Source: CAYWMY01 sp046352935 (GTDB taxonomy: Bacteria > Pseudomonadota > Gammaproteobacteria > Steroidobacterales > Steroidobacteraceae). From it: a stretch of DNA of 64,000 bases. The translations under genes were made by a program, and so were the position numbers. Of this stretch, positions 42,510-50,932 are shown in pieces. The notes under the pieces were generated by a model. The model saw nothing but the letters and a program-made list of their open reading frames with translations. It had not been told where the DNA came from and made no database searches. Each line of letters opens with the position of its first letter. Positions within the stretch are counted from its first letter, which is position 1. The stretch spans positions 1 to 64,000 of the forward strand of contig JAXMGR010000008.1 in the NCBI GenBank assembly GCA_046352935.1. Direction: 5' to 3'.

Positions 42510-43919
42510 TCAGCGGGCAGCGGCCTCGCGGGCAGCCGTGCGCCCGGCGAGGCGCCCGAAGACCACCGCGCTGCCGATGCCGAGGCCCCCGCCACCGTAG
42601 CGCGCGCCCTGGAAGCAGCCAAGCACCTCGCCCGCAGCGTACAGCCCGGGAATCGGCCGCTGATGCGCGTCGAGAACGCGCGCCTCCACATCGATGTCGA
42701 GGCCCGCCGCCGTGAGCCCGATGATCGCGGCCCGGATCTCGACGGCGTAGTACGGCGGCTTCCGCACGGGAAACAGTTTCGGCGCCTTCTTGAAGAACTG
42801 CGCGTCGACGCCCGCATCGCAACCGGCGTTGTAGAGCCGCACGGTCTCCTCGAGCGCGGCGCCGTCGATGCCCGCCTGCGCGGCGAGCCCGCGCAGGCTG
42901 TCGGCTGTCTTCACGCGCCCCCGGCGCACCTGCTCGCGCAGTGATGGCTCCTCCCAGGTCGGGATGCTGATGCCCGCGTTGTAGGGATCGAGGTACTTCG
43001 TGTTGGTGCTCGCCTCGACGAGCGCGACCTCGTCGAAGATCGCGAACGCGTGGCGGCCCGTCTGCTCGTTGAGCAGATAGCCGCAGACGCTGTAGGGCGA
43101 CAGCTCCGACATGAAACGGCGCCCCTGCTCGTTGACCGCGATGATCCACGGCGGCAGGAACGCCTCGAGCGCGCGCATGAAACCATTGGTCGCGAGCAGC
43201 AGGCCGTTGTCGTGGCCGACGATGCCCGCGCCGACCTTCTCGGCGAGCGTGATGCCGTCGCCCAGGATGAACGGGGCGTCGCGGTGCACGGCCCAGGTCC
43301 AGCCCTCGTGCCAGGCCGAGGGGTAGAGCCGCTTCAGCATCTCCGGACTGTTGCCGAATCCGCCGGTCGTGATGACGACCGCCGGCGCGCGCAGCTCCGC
43401 GCCCGCGGCCCGCACGCCGGCGACGCGGCCGTCCTCGACGAGCAGCTCCTCGACGCGACTGCCGCAGGCCATGTCGATGCCCGCGGCGCCGACCGCATTG
43501 ACGAGCGCATCGGCGATGCCGCCGCCCGCTCCCTGGCTGGAATGACCGCGGGCCACCCAGTCGACACCCGAGCGCACGAGCCACTGCGTCGGGAACTCCG
43601 CACCGAGACCGATCAGCCACTCCAGCGTCGGCCCGCAGTGCTCGGCGTAGTGGCGCACCAGATCCGGCCGCAGCTTCCACTGGTTCAACGTCATGAGGTA
43701 GTCGTACAGCGCCTGCGGCGTGTCGTCCGCGATCCCGGCAGCGCGCTGAACGCTGGTGCCCGCGGCGTAGAACACGCCACCGGACTGGGCGGTGGCGCCG
43801 CCCGGCTTCACGTCGGCCTCGACCACCATGCAGCGCGCGCCTTCCGCGTGCGCAGCCAGTGCCGCCGCGAGACCGCCCCCGCCACCCCCGACGATGATCA
43901 CATCGTAGTCCCGGCTCAC
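42510..43919 (-). CDS. FAD-dependent oxidoreductase (KstD/fumarate-reductase flavoprotein type)
   Basis: The product has 469 residues. The dinucleotide motif VIIVGGGGGGLAAALAAHAE (8-27) and the second FAD contact (PGGATAQSGGVFYAAGTSVQ, about 39-58) match the family of 3-ketosteroid dehydrogenases and flavocytochrome c. The C-terminal FAD segment is GLYAAGEVLGCFQGARYGG, followed by GGLGIGSAVVFGRLAG. It is slightly shorter than typical KstD (about 510-560). No signal peptide or haem motif is seen. Its start overlaps the stop of glcF by four bases, an unusual addition to a glc operon, so it may act on a partner 2-hydroxy- or enoyl-substrate. Whether it is a Delta1-dehydrogenase cannot be told here. 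Confidence 0.88.
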   Translation of the reverse strand: MSRDYDVIIVGGGGGGLAAALAAHAEGARCMVVEADVKPGGATAQSGGVFYAAGTSVQRAAGIADDTPQALYDYLMTLNQWKLRPDLVRHYAEHCGPTLEWLIGLGAEFPTQWLVRSGVDWVARGHSSQGAGGGIADALVNAVGAAGIDMACGSRVEELLVEDGRVAGVRAAGAELRAPAVVITTGGFGNSPEMLKRLYPSAWHEGWTWAVHRDAPFILGDGITLAEKVGAGIVGHDNGLLLATNGFMRALEAFLPPWIIAVNEQGRRFMSELSPYSVCGYLLNEQTGRHAFAIFDEVALVEASTNTKYLDPYNAGISIPTWEEPSLREQVRRGRVKTADSLRGLAAQAGIDGAALEETVRLYNAGCDAGVDAQFFKKAPKLFPVRKPPYYAVEIRAAIIGLTAAGLDIDVEARVLDAHQRPIPGLYAAGEVLGCFQGARYGGGGLGIGSAVVFGRLAGRTAAREAAAR

Positions 43920-45247
43920 GTCTCCCTCCGCGATTCCCGTGCTTGCAGACCCGCGGGCACAGGTCCGCCGGTCGCCCAGTCCAGCAACTCCACCGTGTGC
44001 AGCACCGGCACTCGGGCGCCGCGGGCGATCTGGACGAGGCAGCCGATGTTACCCGCCGCGACCGCCGCCGGCGCGACGCTCGTGATGTTCGCGAGCTTGG
44101 CCACGAGCAGTGCGTCGGACAGTTCCGGCTGCAGCAGGTTGTAGGTGCCGGCCGACCCGCAGCACAGATGACCGTCCGGTATCTCGACGACCTCGAAGCC
44201 GGCGCCGCGCAGCAGCCGGCGCGGTGCATCGACGATGCGCTGGCCGTGCGCGAGCGAACACGCGGCGTGGTAGGCGACACGCAGACCGGCACCGCGTATC
44301 GCCGGCGGCAGCGGCAACGCATCGAGCACCTCGCTCACGTCGCGCGTGAGCGCCGCCACGCGGGCCGCACGTCCGGCATACGCGGGATCGTCGCGGAACA
44401 GGAATCCGTAGTCCTTGAGCATCGTGCCGCAGCCGCTCGCGGTCACGACGATCGCATCGAGCCCGCGGCGCTCGGCAAGCGCGATCCAGGCGTCGATGGC
44501 CGCCCGCGCCTGCGCGAGGGAACGACGCTCGTCGCCGAGGTGATGGCTGAGCGCGCCGCAGCAGCCGATGCCCCCGGCCGCCACGACTTCCACGCCCGCG
44601 CGTTCGAGCAGCCGCGCCGCGGCCGCGTCGATGGAGGGTCGCAGCACGGGCTGCACGCACCCCGGCAGCAAGGCCACGCGCCGGATCCGCGGGGCACCTG
44701 CCGTTGCGCCCGGTGTCGCAGCGGGATCCACGGTTGGGCACCGTACCGCGGCGTTGGCCGGCAGCTCTCGCGGCGCGAACTCCACGAGGCGGCGCAGGCG
44801 CGCAGGCAGCAGTCCGGCGAGCGGTCGCACCAGCCGCGCAGCCGTGAGCGCGGCACGGAACCGCCTCGGTCCGCTCATGAGCCGCACGATCAGACTGCGC
44901 AGCCAGCGCTCGGACCATGGACGCCGGAACGTCCGCTCGACGTGACGCCGCGCGTGATCGACGAGGTGCATGTAGTTCACGCCCGAGGGACACGTCGTCA
45001 TGCAGCCGAGGCAGGTGAGACAGCGATCGAGATGGCGCACGGTGCGCGCATCGGCGGCGCGATCGTTCTCGAGCATGTCCTTGATGAGATAGATGCGTCC
45101 GCGCGGACTGTCGAGCTCGTCGCCGGTGATGCGATAGGTCGGGCAGGTCGCCGTACAGAACCCGCAGTGGACGCAGGCGCGCAGGATCCGGTTGCTCTCG
45201 GCGATCGCGGGATCGGCGAGCTGCCGGGCGGTGAAGCGGGTCTGCAT
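43916..45247 (-). CDS. glcF: Glycolate oxidase iron-sulfur subunit
   Basis: The product has 443 residues. Two 4Fe-4S clusters are bound by CVHCGFCTATCP (about residues 25-36) and CLTCLGCMTTCP (about 76-87). Two CCG domains follow, with GGIGCCGALSHHLG and HLCCGSAGTYNLLQ. This is the layout of GlcF, which carries electrons from the flavin subunits to the quinone pool. A Pro/Ala-rich linker lies in the middle. It is encoded 37 bases after glcE and overlaps the next flavoprotein gene (ATGA). Confidence 0.94.
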   Translation of the reverse strand: MQTRFTARQLADPAIAESNRILRACVHCGFCTATCPTYRITGDELDSPRGRIYLIKDMLENDRAADARTVRHLDRCLTCLGCMTTCPSGVNYMHLVDHARRHVERTFRRPWSERWLRSLIVRLMSGPRRFRAALTAARLVRPLAGLLPARLRRLVEFAPRELPANAAVRCPTVDPAATPGATAGAPRIRRVALLPGCVQPVLRPSIDAAAARLLERAGVEVVAAGGIGCCGALSHHLGDERRSLAQARAAIDAWIALAERRGLDAIVVTASGCGTMLKDYGFLFRDDPAYAGRAARVAALTRDVSEVLDALPLPPAIRGAGLRVAYHAACSLAHGQRIVDAPRRLLRGAGFEVVEIPDGHLCCGSAGTYNLLQPELSDALLVAKLANITSVAPAAVAAGNIGCLVQIARGARVPVLHTVELLDWATGGPVPAGLQARESRRET

Positions 45248-45284
45248 GGTGCGGGCGTCCTGGTCCTGGGAGGGTCCTGCGGTC

Positions 45285-46526
45285 CTACGGGGCGTACATG
45301 CGGCCCGCGTTCAGGACGCCCTGTGGATCGAACTGCCGCTTCAGGCCGTCGACGATGCGGCGTTCGACCGGGCCCGGCGGCTGGAACACGGCGAGCTCGC
45401 GTCGCAGCGCGGGTGGCGCGCGCACGAGCGTCGCGTGGCCGCCATTCTCCGCGACGATCCCGCGCACGTCTTCCGTCCGCGCGTTACCGTCGTCAGCGAG
45501 CTCCAGCCAGACGAGGCCGCCCGCCCAGTCGAGATACCCGCGGGCGCCGCGCAGACCCGCGAGCAGGCGCCGCAGCACGCCGCCGCCGCGCGCGGGAGGA
45601 ACGGACAGGCGCCAGACGATGCGATCGGTGCCCGCGAACGGCGCGACATCGGCGACCGCACGCCAGAACCGCATGGAGGCATCGCGTTCCAGCACCTCCT
45701 GGCCTGCCCCCGGCAGCAGCTGGCGCAGCATCGTGAGGCGGGCATTGACCGAGACCGGCGAACCCTCGACGCGCAGCGCCGTCAGCGAGGCTCCCGCGGC
45801 GAGCCCGGACGCGACCTCGAGCGGAGGCCTGCTCACGTCGCCGGGCAGATGACAGGCGCCGGAGACCGCCGCGGCCGTGTGCAGCCCACGGGTCATGACA
45901 CCGACCGCGACATCCGGGGACAGACCCGCCAGCAGCAGCGAGCGGGTCTCCACCGGCGCCGGAACCACCTTCAGCGTGACCTCACTCAGGACCGCGAGCG
46001 TGCCGAGCGAACCAACCAGCAGCTTCGGCAGGTCGTAGCCCGTGACGTTCTTGACGACCTTGCCGCCGCAGACGAACAACTCGCCGCGCCCCGACACTGC
46101 ACGTGCGCCCAGCACGTGGTCGCGGACGGCGCCGGCCTTGAAGCGCCGGGGACCGGAGATCCCGGTCGCGACGATGCCGCCCACCGTGACGCCGCCCGCA
46201 GGCGCACCGAGCAGCGGGCCGAGATCGGGCGGCTCGAAGGCGAGGCATTGCGCATGTCCGGCGAGCAGGGCCTCGAGTTCGTCGAGCGGCGTGCCGGCGC
46301 GCACCGTCACCACCAGTTCCCCGGGCTCGAAGGAGACGATGCCGGTGAGCCCGGATACGTCGAGACGGCAGGGCGCGTCGACCGGGCGTCCGAACGCGCC
46401 GAGTGCGCCACGACCCACGACCTCCAGTCGCCGGCCCGCGGCCACCGCCGCGACGATGGCATCGACCAGCTCCGCCTCGCTGCGCGGACGGAGGACAGGG
46501 ATGTCCTGACCCGCTGCGGTCGCCAT
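45285..46526 (-). CDS. glcE: Glycolate oxidase FAD-binding subunit
   Basis: The product has 413 residues, longer than E. coli GlcE (350). It has the FAD-binding type 4 domain: LEVVGRGALGAFGRPVDAPC near 35-54, FEPGELVVTVRAGTPLDELE, then PAGGVTVGGIVATGISGPRR and GKVVKNVTGYDLPKLLVGSL at about 155. The extra length is in the C-terminal half, which ends LKRQFDPQGVLNAGRMYAP. It pairs with GlcD to hold FAD. Only one base separates its ATG from the glcD stop. Confidence 0.93.
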   Translation of the reverse strand: MATAAGQDIPVLRPRSEAELVDAIVAAVAAGRRLEVVGRGALGAFGRPVDAPCRLDVSGLTGIVSFEPGELVVTVRAGTPLDELEALLAGHAQCLAFEPPDLGPLLGAPAGGVTVGGIVATGISGPRRFKAGAVRDHVLGARAVSGRGELFVCGGKVVKNVTGYDLPKLLVGSLGTLAVLSEVTLKVVPAPVETRSLLLAGLSPDVAVGVMTRGLHTAAAVSGACHLPGDVSRPPLEVASGLAAGASLTALRVEGSPVSVNARLTMLRQLLPGAGQEVLERDASMRFWRAVADVAPFAGTDRIVWRLSVPPARGGGVLRRLLAGLRGARGYLDWAGGLVWLELADDGNARTEDVRGIVAENGGHATLVRAPPALRRELAVFQPPGPVERRIVDGLKRQFDPQGVLNAGRMYAP

Positions 46527-46527
46527 G

Positions 46528-48015
46528 TCAGAAACGCGGCAGGTCCGGGAACGGCAGCGCGCCGCGGTGCACGTGCAGCCGCCCGAGTTCCGCGCAGCGA
46601 TGCAGTTCGGGGAACACCTTGCCGGGGTTCAGGAGGCCCTCCGGGTCGAACGCGCATTTCACGCGCTCCTGGTGGGCGAGATCGACGGGACTGAACTGGT
46701 GCCCCATGAGGTCGCGCTTTTCGATGCCCACGCCGTGCTCGCCCGTCAGCACGCCACCCACCTCGACGCAGAGCTTCAGGATCGCCGCACCGAACGCCTC
46801 CGCGCGATCCAGTTCGCCGGGCTCGTTCGCATCGAACAGGATCAGCGGGTGCAGGTTGCCGTCGCCCGCATGGAAGACGTTCGCGACCCGGAGACCGAAC
46901 TCCGCCTCCATCTCCCGCAGCCGCGCCAGCACCGACGGCAGTGCGCGGCGCGGAATCGTGCCATCCATGCAGAGATAGTCCGGGCTGATGCGCCCCACGG
47001 CCGGGAACGCGGCCTTGCGCCCGGCCCAGAACCGCAGCCGTTCGTTCTCGTCCCCGCTCGCGCGGCAGTACGTCGCGCCGTGCGCCTTCGCGATCGCGAG
47101 CACGCGCTCCAGGTCGTCGTCGACCTCGGCCGCGGGGCCATCGACCTCGACGATCAGCAGCGCCTCGACGTCGCGCGGATAGCCCGCGTGCACGAAATCC
47201 TCGGCGGCGTGGATCGCGCGCCGGTCCATCATCTCCATGCCACCCGGCACGATGCCCGCCGCGATCACCGCGGCCACCGTGGCGCCGGCCGCCTCGTTGT
47301 CGTCGAAGCCGACGAGCGCGGCGCGCGCAGTGTCCGGCCGGCGCAGCATGCGCACCGTGACCTCGGTGATCACGCCCAGCATGCCCTCGGAGCCCGTCAC
47401 CACGCCGAGCAGATCGAGGCCCGGGGCATCGAGACACTTGCCGCCGAGCCGCAGCACCTCGCCGTCGACGGTCACCAGTTCGATGCCGAGCAGGTTGTGC
47501 GTGGTGAGTCCGTACTTGAGGCAGTGCACGCCACCGGAATTCTCCGCGACGTTGCCCCCGATCGTGCAGGCGATCTGGCTCGACGGGTCGGGCGCGTAAT
47601 AGAAACCGCGTTCCGCGACCGCGTTCGAGATCGCGAGGTTCGTGACACCGGGCTGGCAAGTCACGGTCCGATTGTCGTAGTCGATGTCGAGAATGCGGTC
47701 GAGGCGTGCGAGGCCGAGCACGATGCCGTCGGCGAGTGGCAGCGCGCCGCCCGAGAGCGAGGTGCCCGCGCCGCGCGGCACGACCTTGATGCCGAGTTCA
47801 CGGCAGATCGCGAGCACGGCCGCGACCTCGCTGGTCGATGACGGCAATACGACCGCGAGCGGCAGCTGGCGGTAGACCGACAGCGCATCCGCCTCGTAGA
47901 CGCGGCAGCCGGCCGCGTCGGAAATCACGCCACCGGGAACGGCGCGTTCGAGGCGCGCGATCAACTCGCCGGTGCGCGCGAGGATCGCGGGATCGGGCGC
48001 CGGCATCGGGATCAT
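46528..48015 (-). CDS. glcD: Glycolate oxidase subunit, FAD-linked
   Basis: The product is 495 residues from the ATG at 48015, five bases after GGGTGG. A GTG three codons upstream is the alternative. The FAD domain has VVPRGAGTSLSGGALPLADG at about 80-99, then PDPSSQIACTIGGNVAENSG, and GSEGMLGVITEVTVRML. The C-terminal substrate domain has HAGDGNLHPLILFD and GEHGVGIEKRDLM, with the catalytic His and Glu. It oxidises glycolate or D-lactate type 2-hydroxyacids. It heads the run glcD-glcE-glcF-flavoprotein. It is divergent from the glucan synthase gene at 48245. Confidence 0.94.
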   Translation of the reverse strand: MIPMPAPDPAILARTGELIARLERAVPGGVISDAAGCRVYEADALSVYRQLPLAVVLPSSTSEVAAVLAICRELGIKVVPRGAGTSLSGGALPLADGIVLGLARLDRILDIDYDNRTVTCQPGVTNLAISNAVAERGFYYAPDPSSQIACTIGGNVAENSGGVHCLKYGLTTHNLLGIELVTVDGEVLRLGGKCLDAPGLDLLGVVTGSEGMLGVITEVTVRMLRRPDTARAALVGFDDNEAAGATVAAVIAAGIVPGGMEMMDRRAIHAAEDFVHAGYPRDVEALLIVEVDGPAAEVDDDLERVLAIAKAHGATYCRASGDENERLRFWAGRKAAFPAVGRISPDYLCMDGTIPRRALPSVLARLREMEAEFGLRVANVFHAGDGNLHPLILFDANEPGELDRAEAFGAAILKLCVEVGGVLTGEHGVGIEKRDLMGHQFSPVDLAHQERVKCAFDPEGLLNPGKVFPELHRCAELGRLHVHRGALPFPDLPRF

Positions 48016-48244
48016 GCGAGCCACCCGTCAACCGTTGCTGCGCCCATTCGCTGCCCCTTGCCGCCCGCGGCCACTGGACGCGGAAGCCTACCCGAGGCGA
48101 CCCGCGCAGGCCACGCTGCCCCGGCAGTTCCCCGGGGCCTTCTGTCGCCACCCGGAGACGTCGATTTTGCAGTGCAACTTGGCTACCATGCGCGCCCCTC
48201 GTGGTCTCCCGTCGCGCGGAACGAACCCGGAATCCAGAACCCGC

Positions 48245-50896
48245 ATGAAGTCCAGCAATGTCCTGATCGCCTTGATCTTCGCTGCCGTGACACTGGGACT
48301 CTGGTCGGTGCTGAACCGGCCGGTGGCCGAGGCCCGCTGGCCCTCGCGCGTCCAGGGCTTCGCCTTCTCGCCCTTCCACGAGGGCCAGGACCCGACGCGC
48401 GGCGACATGCCCACGGAACAGCAGATCGACAGCGACCTCGCCCTGCTCGCGGGCAAGGCCAACGCGGTGCGCACGTACAGCACGCAGGGCACGCTCGGCG
48501 CCGTGCCGCGGCTCGCCGACCGCCACGACCTCAACGTCGCGGTCGGCGCGTGGATCAACGACGACGAGCCAGCCAACGTACAGGAGCTCGCCGGAGCCAT
48601 CGCGCTCGCGAAGGAGCACCGGAACGTGGTGCGCGTACTCATCGGCAACGAGGCGATCCTGCGCCGTGACCGGTCGCCGCGACAGATGATCGCCTACCTC
48701 GACCAGGCGCGCGCCGCGATCGGCCAGCCCGTCAGCACCGCCGAGCCCTGGCACGTCTGGCTCGAGTATCCCGAACTCGCCGATCACGTCGACTACCTCG
48801 CGGTGCACCTGCTGCCGTACTGGGAAGGTGTGTCCGTCGACGGCGCCGTCGACTTCGCCTTCGCGCGGCTCGCGGAACTGCAGGCACGCTTCCCGGACAA
48901 GCCCGTTGTCGTCACGGAAGTGGGCTGGCCCAGCAACGGACGCACACGCGATTCCGCGGTGGCGTCGGCGGCCAACGAAGCGCTGTTCCTGCGCCGTTTC
49001 CTGACGCGCGCCGAGCGCGAGGGCGTCATCTACTACGTCATGGAGGCCTTCGACCAGGCCTGGAAGGCCTCCGACGAACGTGGCGTCGGCGCCTACTGGG
49101 GCGTCTACGATCTGCACCGGCAGCCGAAGTTCGAGTTCGCCGCGCCGATCGAGCGGGTGCCCGAGTGGGAAATGCTCGCGGCGATCTCCGTGGGGCTGTC
49201 CGTGTTCGTGCTGTTCCTCCTGTACCTCGACAGCCAGACGCTGCGGAACCGTGGTCGCAGCTTCCTCGCCGTGATCGCCTACGCGAGCACGACCCTGATG
49301 GTCTGGGTGTTCTACGACTACACGCAGCAGTACCTGACGGCGACCAGCATCGCGGTCGGCGCCCTGCTCTTCCTCGGCATGATCGGGGTCGTGCTGGTAC
49401 TGCTCGCCGAGGCACACGAATGGGCCGAGGCGAGCTGGTTCACGACGCGGCGGCGCACGCTCGCCACGACGCCGCGCACCGCGTCGTCACCGCTGCCGAA
49501 GGTGTCCATCCACGTGCCGGCCTACAACGAACCGCCGGAAATGCTGATGCGCACGCTCGACGCGCTGGCCGGGCTCGACTATCCGGACTTCGAGGTCCTG
49601 GTGATCGACAACAACACGCCCGACGAGGCCACCTGGCGACCGGTCGAGGCGCACTGCGCGACGCTGGGACCGCGCTTCCGGTTCTTCCACGTCGCGCCAC
49701 TCGCAGGGTTCAAGGCCGGTGCGCTCAACTTCGCACTGCGCCACACGGCCGCGGATGCGACCGTCGTCGCCGTCATCGACAGCGACTACGTCGTCGACGC
49801 GCACTGGCTGCGCGATCTCGCGCCGGGCTTCGATGATCCCGCGACCGCGATCGTGCAGGCGCCGCAGGACTACAGCGATGCCGGTGCGAGCGCGTTCAAG
49901 GCCATGGCCTACGCCGAGTACCGTGGCTTCTTCCGCATCGGCATGGTCACGCGCAACGAGCGCAATGCCATCATCCAGCACGGCACGATGACGCTGGTGC
50001 GTCGTACCGTGCTCGACGGAGTGGGCGGCTGGGACGAGTCCTGCATCACCGAGGACGCCGAGCTGGGCCTGAGGATCTTCGCCGCGGGCCACGAGGCGGA
50101 CTACACGCCGCAGAGCTACGGCCGCGGACTGATGCCCGACACCTTCATCGACTTCAAGAAACAGCGGTTCCGCTGGGCCTACGGCGCGATGCAGATCCTG
50201 AAGGCCCACGCCCGCACGCTGTTCTCCGGCGCGGATGGCAGGCTCGCCCGCGGTCAGCGCTACCATTTCATCGCGGGCTGGCTGCCATGGCTCGCAGACG
50301 GCTTCAACCTCGTGTTCAACGCCGCTGCACTGGCCTGGTCGGTGGCCATGATCCTGGCACCGGCCAGGATCGATCCGCCCCTCATGATGTTCTCCGTCCT
50401 GCCGCTGTCGCTGTTCACGTTCAAGGTCGTGAAGCTCGTGCACCTCTACCGGGGGCACGTGGGCGCGAGCTGGCGGCAGACGTTCGCGGCAGCCGTGGCG
50501 GGACTCGCGCTCGCGCACACCATCGGGATCGCCGTGCTCAAGGGAATCGTGACGCACAACGAGCCGTTCTTCCGCACGCCGAAGGTGGCCGAGTCGGCAC
50601 GATTGCGCGCGGCGCTGGCCTCGGCGCGCACGGAGCTCGCGCTGGCGCTGGCCCTGCTCACTGCCGCGATCGCGGTCGCGCACCTGCCGGTGGCCACGGG
50701 ACCCGACCTCACTGCATGGGTCGCGATGCTGGCCGTGCAGTCGATCCCCTACCTGTCCGCGATCGTGGTTGCGCTGCTCGCCGCGCTGCCGGTGCCCGCC
50801 CGGTTCGTCGGTACCGACTACCGCGAGACGGCGCCGGCGGGAACCCTCGACGAGCAGGGTCCCGTGCGCACGCTGCGCGGCCAGTGGGACGCCTGA
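48245..50896 (+). CDS. GH17-GT2 fusion, NdvB-like beta-1,3-glucan synthase
   Basis: The product is 883 residues from the ATG at 48245. It has an N-terminal membrane anchor (about 5-20) and a periplasmic GH17 domain with acid/base Glu136 (IGNEAI) and nucleophile Glu225 (VVTEVGWPS). Two or three membrane helices at about 310-410 follow. A cytoplasmic GT2 domain has DSD at 512-514, TED at 602-604 and QRFRW at 640-644. C-terminal membrane helices complete it. This is the layout of Pseudomonas NdvB and rhizobial cyclic beta-glucan synthases. The GT2 part makes the polymer from UDP-glucose, and the GH17 part is thought to transfer or cyclise chains. The product is likely a periplasmic or exported glucan for osmotic or biofilm roles. 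It stands alone between glcD (divergent) and a convergent peptidase gene. Confidence 0.93.
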   Translation: MKSSNVLIALIFAAVTLGLWSVLNRPVAEARWPSRVQGFAFSPFHEGQDPTRGDMPTEQQIDSDLALLAGKANAVRTYSTQGTLGAVPRLADRHDLNVAVGAWINDDEPANVQELAGAIALAKEHRNVVRVLIGNEAILRRDRSPRQMIAYLDQARAAIGQPVSTAEPWHVWLEYPELADHVDYLAVHLLPYWEGVSVDGAVDFAFARLAELQARFPDKPVVVTEVGWPSNGRTRDSAVASAANEALFLRRFLTRAEREGVIYYVMEAFDQAWKASDERGVGAYWGVYDLHRQPKFEFAAPIERVPEWEMLAAISVGLSVFVLFLLYLDSQTLRNRGRSFLAVIAYASTTLMVWVFYDYTQQYLTATSIAVGALLFLGMIGVVLVLLAEAHEWAEASWFTTRRRTLATTPRTASSPLPKVSIHVPAYNEPPEMLMRTLDALAGLDYPDFEVLVIDNNTPDEATWRPVEAHCATLGPRFRFFHVAPLAGFKAGALNFALRHTAADATVVAVIDSDYVVDAHWLRDLAPGFDDPATAIVQAPQDYSDAGASAFKAMAYAEYRGFFRIGMVTRNERNAIIQHGTMTLVRRTVLDGVGGWDESCITEDAELGLRIFAAGHEADYTPQSYGRGLMPDTFIDFKKQRFRWAYGAMQILKAHARTLFSGADGRLARGQRYHFIAGWLPWLADGFNLVFNAAALAWSVAMILAPARIDPPLMMFSVLPLSLFTFKVVKLVHLYRGHVGASWRQTFAAAVAGLALAHTIGIAVLKGIVTHNEPFFRTPKVAESARLRAALASARTELALALALLTAAIAVAHLPVATGPDLTAWVAMLAVQSIPYLSAIVVALLAALPVPARFVGTDYRETAPAGTLDEQGPVRTLRGQWDA

Positions 50897-50932
50897 CGGA
50901 CGCGGCACGACGCAGGGCGCAACCGCGCTCTC

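Noticed and set aside
48167..48177. TTGCAGTGCAA palindrome between glcD and the glucan synthase gene
   Set aside because: It is too short and lacks adjoining promoter elements, so it may be chance.
47972..48244. N-terminal extension of the glucan synthase (91 codons)
   Set aside because: It would overlap the start of glcD and adds a basic, Pro-rich segment before the membrane anchor. The ATG at 48245 is the natural start.
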